Positions 1 to 6,129 of a stretch of DNA of 11,814 nt are shown here, piece by piece (positions within the stretch are counted from its first letter, which is position 1; each line of letters opens with the position of its first letter). Both the position numbers and the translations under genes were made by a program. The notes beneath the pieces were generated by a model that had not been told where the DNA came from, made no database searches, and saw nothing but the letters and a program-made list of their open reading frames with translations. This DNA is from an uncultured Eubacteriales bacterium (GTDB lineage: Bacteria > Bacillota > Clostridia > Oscillospirales > Acutalibacteraceae). The stretch is from the NCBI GenBank assembly GCA_934465125.1, contig CAKSKO010000013.1, positions 1-11,814 on the forward strand. The letters run 5' to 3'.

Positions 1-2445
1 CGCTTTGATACAATATACTAATGTCGCTTCATGCGGATCTACATGCATCGTATAGCCATATAGACGCTCTCCGAATTCCATGAATTGTACTAGTTTCGTT
101 TTAAGTTGCTCGTTTAACTCGTTTGATAGATTGTTTATTTTTTTCGTCTCGTTACTTGAATTTGTTCCCTCCTCTATTTCAGGGATGTTCCAGTCTATAA
201 GATTTCTTGCCCCTCTTCTATATTGATAGAACTTTTGATAGCCTTGATCGTACTCCTTTGCATTTTGTTTATTAGGAAACATTGTTTTCAATGTGTCTCT
301 AGGGTATATGTGTGATAGTAAAAAGATAGGAAAGTCTTCCAGATCATCTTTGGTAAACTTATCAAAGTCAAAATCTTGTTTCTTCCAACCGAGCGCCAAA
401 CAAGCAGTGATGTGTTCTGGTTTAAATTTATCACTAGAAATACCTACTTCTTCAAAATTCCATCTATTCCAGCCGTTCTCAATACACGCAGTGATCCGGT
501 CGTCTGTAAATTGAGCACCAAAAATACGCATATACTCAAAATTCCATCTATGCCAGCCGTTCTCAATACACGCAGTGATGTTGTCTTCTGTAAATTGAGC
601 ACCAGAAATACGCATGTACTTAAAAGCCCAGCTATCCCAGCCTTTCTTAATACATGCAGTGATGTGTGCTCCTGTAAATCGATTGCCCTCAATACCTAAC
701 CGCTTAAAACAATCTGCTTCCCAGCCGTTCTGAATACAGGCAGTGATCTGGTCGTCTGTAAATTGAGCACCAGAAATATCTATGTCATTAAAAGCTTGCA
801 CACTCCAGCCTTCCTTAATACATGCAGTGATGTGGGCTTCTTTAAATCGATCACCAGAGACCTTTACTGCCTTAAAATCTTCTCCCCTCCAGCCGTTCTC
901 AATACACGCAGTGATGTATTCTGGTTTAAATTTGTCATCAGAGACCTTTACTGCCTTAAAATCTTCTCCCCTCCAGCCGTTCTTAATACATGCAGTGATC
1001 TGGTCGTCTGTAAATTGAGCACCAGAGACCTTTACTGCCTTAAAATCTTTTCCCCTCCAGTCGTTCCCAATACACGCAGTGATGTTGTCGTCTGTAAATT
1101 GATCACCAAAAATACGCATGTACTCAAATTTGCTTCTCTTCCAGCCTTTCTCAATACACGCAGTGATGTTGTCTTCTGTAAATTGAGCACCAGAAATACG
1201 CATGCACTTAAAAGCCCAGCTATCCCAGCCGTTCTGAATACAGGCAGTGATGTGTGCTCCTGTAAATCGATTGCCCTCAATACCTAACCGCTTAAAACAA
1301 TCTGCTTCCCAGCCGTTCTGAATACAGGCAGTGATCTGGTCGTCTGTAAATTGAGCACCAGAAATATCTATGTCATTAAAAGCTTGCACACTCCAGCCTT
1401 CCTTAATACATGCAGTGATGTGGGCTTCTTTAAATCGATCACCAGAGACCTTTACTGCCTTAAAATCTTCTCCCCTCCAGCCGTTCTCAATACACGCAGT
1501 GATGTATTCTGGTTTAAATTTGTCATCAGAGACCTTTACTGCCTTAAAATCTTCTCCCCTCCAGCCGTTCTTAATACATGCAGTGATCTGGTCGTCTGTA
1601 AATTGAGCACCAGAGACCTTTACTGCCTTAAAATCTTTTCCCCTCCAGTCGTTCCCAATACACGCAGCGATGTGTGCTGGTTCAAATTTATCACCAAAAA
1701 TGCCTACTGCCCCAAAAGCTTGTCCCCTCCAGTCGCGCTCAAGCGCAAGCATGATGGTACTCCAAGTAAATTGGGCACCACGAATGCCAACCGACTGAAA
1801 CGCCTGTGGTCTCCAACCGTTTTGAATACAAATCGTTATATGATCTTCTGTAAAGTTAGGCCCGGGAATGCCTGCTGCCTCAAAAGCTTGCCCATCCCAG
1901 CCTTTTATAAGAAGAGTAGCGATAATTCCTTCTGTAAATTGCTCCGCATTAATTCTAAGATCTTCAAAATCTTCTTTTTTCCAACCTTTTATAAGACAAT
2001 AATATATATGTTTTTCTAAAAAATCTTCAGGAGAAAATCCCGGGCCTAAAAAATGCCATCCCCTCCAGCCTTTCTCAATACACGCAGTGATGTTGTTTTC
2101 TGTAAATTGATCTCTATAAACGCCCGCTGCCTGAAACCGGTCTCCCTTCCAGCCCCTCTCAATACGCTTATGTATCTCTTCTTCTGACATTTGAGCGGGA
2201 GATTTTTTATGTCGTCTTGCCCGAGCACGTGATTGCAATTTCATTAAATATTTCTGACGTTCTCGAGAATCTGATGCAGAAGAATTACTTGCCTTTCCTC
2301 CCCTACCAGGAATCGGATTTAAATGCCGATAGTCTCCTATAATCGGCCCACTCAGCATTCCTGAAGCGCCGACCTGATTTTGTGCGGAATCTGAGCCAAT
2401 TTGAACCGATGGCCCTTGGCTTTCTCTCGGTATTTGCGATCTCAT
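1..2445 (-). CDS. Large 28-residue tandem-repeat protein of unknown family (C-terminus beyond window)
   Basis: The minus-strand frame starts at ATG 2445-2443 and has no stop down to base 1, so at least 815 codons are visible. GGGAGGGA lies about 6 nt before the ATG, and an in-frame TAG closes the frame just upstream. Residues 1-84 are polar and Gly/Ser/Gln/Arg-rich, with a basic stretch at 61-81 (RARARRHKK at 73-81). There is no signal peptide or membrane segment. Residues 85-700 are 22 consecutive 28-residue units. Residues 701-815 are a charged, helix-prone region that I cannot assign. I do not recognise the family. The repeat pattern suggests a two-helix solenoid used for binding, which is inference. 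The many regularly placed cysteines and lack of a signal peptide suggest a cytoplasmic protein. The gene has its own promoter and sits downstream of a tRNA terminator. Existence of the frame is very likely; function is unknown. Confidence 0.85.
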   Translation of the reverse strand, partial: MRSQIPRESQGPSVQIGSDSAQNQVGASGMLSGPIIGDYRHLNPIPGRGGKASNSSASDSRERQKYLMKLQSRARARRHKKSPAQMSEEEIHKRIERGWKGDRFQAAGVYRDQFTENNITACIEKGWRGWHFLGPGFSPEDFLEKHIYYCLIKGWKKEDFEDLRINAEQFTEGIIATLLIKGWDGQAFEAAGIPGPNFTEDHITICIQNGWRPQAFQSVGIRGAQFTWSTIMLALERDWRGQAFGAVGIFGDKFEPAHIAACIGNDWRGKDFKAVKVSGAQFTDDQITACIKNGWRGEDFKAVKVSDDKFKPEYITACIENGWRGEDFKAVKVSGDRFKEAHITACIKEGWSVQAFNDIDISGAQFTDDQITACIQNGWEADCFKRLGIEGNRFTGAHITACIQNGWDSWAFKCMRISGAQFTEDNITACIEKGWKRSKFEYMRIFGDQFTDDNITACIGNDWRGKDFKAVKVSGAQFTDDQITACIKNGWRGEDFKAVKVSDDKFKPEYITACIENGWRGEDFKAVKVSGDRFKEAHITACIKEGWSVQAFNDIDISGAQFTDDQITACIQNGWEADCFKRLGIEGNRFTGAHITACIKKGWDSWAFKYMRISGAQFTEDNITACIENGWHRWNFEYMRIFGAQFTDDRITACIENGWNRWNFEEVGISSDKFKPEHITACLALGWKKQDFDFDKFTKDDLEDFPIFLLSHIYPRDTLKTMFPNKQNAKEYDQGYQKFYQYRRGARNLIDWNIPEIEEGTNSSNETKKINNLSNELNEQLKTKLVQFMEFGERLYGYTMHVDPHEATLVYCIKA
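346..2193 (-). repeat. 22 tandem 84-bp units encoding a 28-residue helical repeat
   Basis: I translated the minus strand and aligned 22 units with no gaps. Counting the residue before the first Phe as position 1, the pattern is F-x4-I-x3-[IL]-x2-[GD]-W-x4-F-x4-[VIF]. I7, W15 and F20 occur in all 22 units, F2 in 21, and G14 in 19 (Asp in the other three). Cys occurs at position 10 in 19 units. The commonest core is ITACI followed two residues later by GW. Variation concentrates at positions 12-13, 16-19 and 21-24. The first six units (nearest the N-terminus) are the most diverged. The last unit is shortened and passes into a degenerate unit beginning near residue 696. Confidence 0.9.
514..1689 (-). 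repeat. Duplicated block of seven repeat units (2 x 588 bp)
   Basis: Units 7-13 (1102-1689) and units 14-20 (514-1101) are copies offset by exactly 588 bp, or seven 84-bp units. Bases 656-1079 and 1244-1667 are identical over 424 bp. Outside that core the copies differ at scattered bases, for example a c/t difference at 1668 versus 1080. Such identity, against visible divergence between neighbouring units, indicates a recent unequal-crossover or slippage event. The block length keeps the reading frame. Confidence 0.92.
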
Positions 2446-2487
2446 ATCGATTCCCTCCCTACATATTAAGCAAAGTAAACTAAATAC

Positions 2488-2516
2488 AGTATAGTACAAC
2501 TCTCATTTTTTGTAAA
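2488..2516 (-). promoter_or_regulatory. Sigma-A-type promoter of the repeat-protein gene
   Basis: On the minus strand, TTTACA (2516-2511) and TATACT (2493-2488) are separated by 17 bp. A start near 2481 would give a leader of about 36 nt carrying the GGGAGGGA ribosome binding site. It lies between the tRNA terminator and the ATG, so the gene should be transcribed independently of the tRNA. Confidence 0.65.
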
Positions 2517-2544
2517 TATTTTTAGAAATCAAAGCTTTTACAAA

Positions 2545-2584
2545 ACAAAAAAGCCCTGAACGCAAACTGCGTCCAGGGACTTTT

Positions 2585-2585
<1 letters not shown>
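2545..2585 (-). terminator. Intrinsic terminator of the initiator tRNA gene
   Basis: The arms at 2554-2564 and 2568-2578 form an 11-bp stem with one G-T-type mismatch and a 3-nt loop. On the minus strand it is followed by a run of T. It begins a few bases after the tRNA CCA end, as expected for a monocistronic tRNA. A T-run on the other side could also let it act on plus-strand transcripts. Confidence 0.85.
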
Positions 2586-2661
<76 letters not shown>

Positions 2662-2687
2662 ATATCTATTCTATTTAGTATGTTTTT

Positions 2688-2716
2688 ATTATACATGATC
2701 AAAAACAAAAATGCAA
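2688..2716 (-). promoter_or_regulatory. Promoter of the initiator tRNA gene
   Basis: TTGCAT (2716-2711) and a perfect TATAAT (2693-2688) are separated by 17 bp on the minus strand. The predicted start is near 2681, about 20 nt before the mature tRNA 5' end. Confidence 0.75.
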
Positions 2717-2758
2717 GCACTTTTTTAAATTTTTTTATTTTAGAGCTGCCGTACTTCC

Positions 2759-2786
2759 TTGATTTTTCTTTTTAATCTACTAAAAT
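2759..2786 (+). promoter_or_regulatory. Candidate promoter of the ABC transporter gene
   Basis: TTGATT (2759-2764) and TAAAAT (2781-2786) with a 16-bp spacer lie 40 bp before the start codon. The surroundings are very A/T-rich, so chance matches are likely. Confidence 0.4.
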
Positions 2787-2826
2787 AATATTCATACAGT
2801 ATTTATATGTAACAAAGGAGACTCTC

Positions 2827-4575
2827 ATGCATCATAAAAATCGAATTCTTTTTAAACGATTTATTCCATACTTTAAAAAATACCGGTGGATTTTAATACT
2901 AGACTTATTCTGTGCTTCTCTTACTACCTTATGTGAGCTACTATTCCCTTTGATCGTGCGTTTTATTACCGATAGCGCCATAAACAACAGACAAATTTTG
3001 ACGCTAAAACTGATTTTATTAATTGGTTTGGGATATCTTACGCTATCGCTCATCAATGTTGCAGCATATTATTTCATGGCTTCAATCGGGCATATCATGG
3101 GCGCAAAAATCGAAACAAATATGCGGCGGGATCTCTTCGCCCATATGCAAACGCTTTCTTATTCTTACTATGATAAAACGAAGATCGGCCAATTGATGTC
3201 GCGAATCACCAATGATCTGTTCGAAGTAACGGAATTTGCGCACCATTGCCCGGAAGAGTTTTTTATTGCGGGCCTCAAAATCATTGTCTCCTTTGTTATT
3301 TTAAGTACAATCAACCTACCTCTAACACTGTTTATTTTCTCTTTGATCCCGTTGCTTCTAGTATTTTCTTTCTATTTTAATAAAAAGATGAGAAAATCAT
3401 TTAAACGGTCTCGCGTACAGGTTGGAGAACTAAACGCACAAGTGGAAAATAGCTTATCTGGCATCCGAGTCATCAAATCGTTTGCCAACGAAAAAATGGA
3501 ACAGCAAAAATTTGATCAGGGCAATGAAAAATTCTTATCGATTAAAAAAAAGATGTATCATATTTTGGCAGGATTTCATTCCGGGTCAAAGCTGTTTGAT
3601 CATCTGATGTATCTCTCAGTTCTTGTATTGGGGACAGTTTTTATGCTTCGGGGAAAAATTGATGTAGGCGATCTGGTCGCATACCTTTTATACGTTTCCA
3701 CTCTTCTCGTCTCCGTTTTTCGTATCGTTGAATTTACAGAACAGTTCCAGCGCGGGATGACAGGAATTGAACGGTTTGTTGAAGTGATGGATGCTTCTCC
3801 CGAAATTGCAGATTCCAAAGACGCCATTGAGCTAAAGCATGTAACGGGTGAAATTGAATTTCGAGATGTCAGCTTTCGATACAAAAGTGAGCAAAATAAT
3901 ATATTAACAAAAATTAATCTACATGTAAATCCTGGAGATAACATCGCGCTTGTGGGTCCTTCCGGCAGCGGCAAAACGACTATTTGCAACCTTTTAGCCC
4001 GTTTTTATGATGTGACAGAAGGTGCTATCCTCTTAGACGGAATAAATATCAAAGAAATCAAACAGGATTCGCTTCATCGAAACATCGGGATTGTCCAGCA
4101 GGACGTCCATCTTTTCTCCGGTTCCATCTGGGAGAACATTGCCTATGGTAAGCCTAGTGCTTCAGATGAAGAAATTATTCTGGCGGCAAAGCAAGCTGGC
4201 GCCTCTGATTTTATTGAAAGCTTTCCTGATGGATATCACACTTATGTTGGAGAACATGGGGTAAATCTCTCCGGAGGGCAAAAACAACGCATTAGTATCG
4301 CCCGTGTATTTTTAAAAAATCCACCTGTTTTAATTTTAGATGAGGCTACTTCTGCTCTCGATAATCACAGCGAAAAAATCGTCAAAGACTCCCTTGAAAT
4401 ATTGTCAAAAGGTCGAACCACCTTTACGATCGCTCACCGTTTGACCACCATTAAAAACGCTTCGCTCATCCTAGTTTTGACCGAAAATGGTATCGAAGAA
4501 CAAGGAAGCCATAAAGAACTCTTGAAAAAGGGCGGACTTTATGCTGACTTCTATCGTATGTACACAGAACTTTAA
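2827..4575 (+). CDS. ABC exporter half-transporter (fused membrane and ATPase domains)
   Basis: The protein has 582 residues, the usual size for a MsbA/LmrA-type half-transporter. Residues 1 to about 310 form the ABC transmembrane domain with roughly six membrane helices, starting near 21-47 and 60-90. The nucleotide-binding domain follows: Walker A GPSGSGKTT at 377-385, Q-loop Q425, signature LSGGQ at 481-485, Walker B ending in D505 with catalytic E506, and H-loop His537. All catalytic motifs are intact. No partner subunit is adjacent, so a homodimer is likely. The substrate cannot be told from sequence; lipids, drugs or peptides are all possible. AAAGGAG at 2814-2820 with a 6-nt gap supports the ATG. 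The next gene is co-directional 66 bp downstream, with no convincing terminator between them. Confidence 0.95.
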   Translation: MHHKNRILFKRFIPYFKKYRWILILDLFCASLTTLCELLFPLIVRFITDSAINNRQILTLKLILLIGLGYLTLSLINVAAYYFMASIGHIMGAKIETNMRRDLFAHMQTLSYSYYDKTKIGQLMSRITNDLFEVTEFAHHCPEEFFIAGLKIIVSFVILSTINLPLTLFIFSLIPLLLVFSFYFNKKMRKSFKRSRVQVGELNAQVENSLSGIRVIKSFANEKMEQQKFDQGNEKFLSIKKKMYHILAGFHSGSKLFDHLMYLSVLVLGTVFMLRGKIDVGDLVAYLLYVSTLLVSVFRIVEFTEQFQRGMTGIERFVEVMDASPEIADSKDAIELKHVTGEIEFRDVSFRYKSEQNNILTKINLHVNPGDNIALVGPSGSGKTTICNLLARFYDVTEGAILLDGINIKEIKQDSLHRNIGIVQQDVHLFSGSIWENIAYGKPSASDEEIILAAKQAGASDFIESFPDGYHTYVGEHGVNLSGGQKQRISIARVFLKNPPVLILDEATSALDNHSEKIVKDSLEILSKGRTTFTIAHRLTTIKNASLILVLTENGIEEQGSHKELLKKGGLYADFYRMYTEL

Positions 4576-4596
4576 AAACGTCTTGGAAAATAATTT

Positions 4597-4625
4597 GCAT
4601 AAAATCACCTGATGTTACCAAAATA
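4597..4625 (+). promoter_or_regulatory. Candidate sigma-G (forespore) promoter of the spoVAF-like gene
   Basis: GCATA (4597-4601) and CAAAATA (4619-4625) are separated by 17 bp. The recalled sigma-G consensus is GHATR, 17-18 bp, CATWHTA. The -35 fits fully and the -10 fits at six of seven positions. Forespore expression is known for the spoVA operon, which includes spoVAF in Bacillus. The start would fall near 4632, leaving a leader of only about 10 nt beginning at the ribosome binding site. Confidence 0.45.
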
Positions 4626-4641
4626 ACGAAGAGGTGATTTT
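4601..4641 (+). promoter_or_regulatory. Hairpin occluding the ribosome binding site of the spoVAF-like gene
   Basis: AAAATCACCT (4601-4610) is perfectly complementary to AGGTGATTTT (4632-4641). A nested GTTA/TAAC stem (4614-4617 with 4624-4627) closes a 6-nt loop. The 3' arm contains the Shine-Dalgarno sequence and ends at the base before the ATG at 4642. In an mRNA containing both arms, the ribosome binding site would be paired. Confidence 0.6.
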
Positions 4642-6057
4642 ATGCCGCTGGATACAAACATTGAACAAACAGTAGATAAACTCAAAAAAGCACTAAGAGT
4701 AAACGAAAGTTTCGATTTGATTTACCGCACGGTTCGTATAGGCAACCGCACAGCTTGTATGTTTTACATCGACGGATTGTTGAAAGACGAAGTTATGGAA
4801 AAAATTCTTGAATTTTTTTATTCTCTTTCTGACGAAGAAGATTTTACAAATGCGCATACATTCTCGAAGCGCTGTGTCCCATATGTAGAAGTAGGCCAGA
4901 CAGATGATATGCAAAAAATTTGTACAAGCGTGTTATCGGGCGTTCTAGCGCTCGTTGTCGATGGATTTAGCGAAGCGATTTTGATCGACGTGAGAACCTA
5001 TCCGCAGAGAGACACAAGCGAACCGGCAAAAGACAGGGTTTTACGGGGGGCCCGGGACGGATTTGTCGAGACACTCGTCAGCAATACTGCGTTGATTCGC
5101 AGAAGAATCCGCAATCCAAATCTCACGATGAAAATCTTTAGCGTCGGGAATTTATCGAAAACAGACGTTGTTGTCTGCTATATGGACGATAAGGTCGATA
5201 AAAAACTCCTTCATCAAATCTGCGATAAAATCAGCACTGCAAATGTTGAATCCTTAACGATGAACCAGCAAAGCCTCGTTGAGGCAATTTATCATCATAA
5301 ATGGTACAACCCCTTCCCAAAGGTAAAATATAGTGAACGCCCCGATACTGCCGCCTCTTCGGTGTTGGAAGGTGAAATCGTCATTTTAGTCGATAATTCT
5401 CCTTCCTCTATCATTATCCCGACTTCGCTTTTTGACATCTTAGAAGAAGCCGACGACTACTATTTTCCCCCTTTTACCGGAACGTACTTGAGATTCTCAA
5501 GATACCTCATCGCATTTATGACATTCATTATTACTCCGTTTTGGCTCCTTTTGCTGCAAAACCCGCAGTTTGTCCCTGAAATGTTTTCGTTTTTGATTCC
5601 ATCTGATCCGATTCATCTTCCGATCTTCTGGCAGCTTTTAGCGCTAGAGCTTGTTATTGACGGACTCAGATTGGCGTCTTTGCATACACCAACTTCAATT
5701 AGTACCACTCTTAGTATCATCGGAGCGATTATTTTAAGCGACTTTGCTGTAAAATCCGGTTGGTTTAATACCGAATCTATGCTTTATATGGCATTTGTTG
5801 CGATGGCGAACTATTCTCAGCCCAGTTTTGAGCTTGGGTACGCACTAAAGTTTATGCGTACTTTACTCTTGATTACGACCTACCTGTTCAACATCTGGGG
5901 ATTTATCGCTGGGTTTGTTCTGACACTGCTACTAATACTCTTCAACAAAACAGTCTCTGGAAAAAGCTATTTATATCCATTGATCCCGTTTAACGGACCA
6001 GAGTTTATAAAAAAGGTAATGCGTATCAGGATTCAGAAAGCACAAAACTCACGGTAG
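4642..6057 (+). CDS. spoVAF: Spore germination protein, GerA family, SpoVAF-like
   Basis: The protein has 471 residues, close to the roughly 490 of SpoVAF/GerA A-subunits. The soluble N-terminal half (1 to about 280) carries family landmarks: IYRTVRIGNRTACMFYIDG at 27-45, RGARDGFVETL at 135-145 and NTALIRRRIR at 148-157. The C-terminal half has several membrane segments (about 286-306, 331-346, 355-370, 379-391, 404-436) and ends with SYLYPLIPF. In the family these proteins sit in the spore inner membrane and act in germinant response or SpoVA-linked ion and dipicolinate release. The N-terminal wording resembles SpoVAF more than GerAA, from memory of the family. No spoVA or gerB/gerC partners are visible nearby, so it is an orphan copy. 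GAGGTGA at 4631-4637 supports the ATG, and the upstream hairpin and sigma-G-like promoter suggest forespore control. Confidence 0.85.
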   Translation: MPLDTNIEQTVDKLKKALRVNESFDLIYRTVRIGNRTACMFYIDGLLKDEVMEKILEFFYSLSDEEDFTNAHTFSKRCVPYVEVGQTDDMQKICTSVLSGVLALVVDGFSEAILIDVRTYPQRDTSEPAKDRVLRGARDGFVETLVSNTALIRRRIRNPNLTMKIFSVGNLSKTDVVVCYMDDKVDKKLLHQICDKISTANVESLTMNQQSLVEAIYHHKWYNPFPKVKYSERPDTAASSVLEGEIVILVDNSPSSIIIPTSLFDILEEADDYYFPPFTGTYLRFSRYLIAFMTFIITPFWLLLLQNPQFVPEMFSFLIPSDPIHLPIFWQLLALELVIDGLRLASLHTPTSISTTLSIIGAIILSDFAVKSGWFNTESMLYMAFVAMANYSQPSFELGYALKFMRTLLLITTYLFNIWGFIAGFVLTLLLILFNKTVSGKSYLYPLIPFNGPEFIKKVMRIRIQKAQNSR

Positions 6058-6081
6058 CATAACACGAATGATTCTCTTATC

Positions 6082-6122
6082 AAAACACCGCACCCTAGTT
6101 TTTTAGGGGCGGTGTTTTTTTA
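6082..6122. terminator. Bidirectional terminator between spoVAF-like and spoVB-like genes
   Basis: The arms at 6083-6096 and 6103-6115 form a stem of 13 bp with a single bulged A and a 6-nt T-rich loop. Seven or more T follow on the plus strand, with A's on the other flank. It lies between convergent stop codons and probably serves both genes. Confidence 0.85.
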
Positions 6123-6129
6123 CTGATTT

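Noticed and set aside
763..1287. Forward-strand open frame of 174 codons in the repeat region
   Set aside because: It is antisense to the long minus-strand repeat frame, repeats with the same 84-bp period and has no ribosome binding site of its own.
1351..2019. Forward-strand open frame of 222 codons
   Set aside because: It is a shadow of the same array; it loses periodicity where the minus-strand units diverge and has no supporting signals.
346..2193. CRISPR array
   Set aside because: The periodic 84-bp units are coding, contiguous and keep one open frame. There are no short constant repeats separated by unrelated spacers.
3600..3989. Minus-strand open frame of 129 codons
   Set aside because: It is antisense inside the ABC transporter, whose motifs are all intact.
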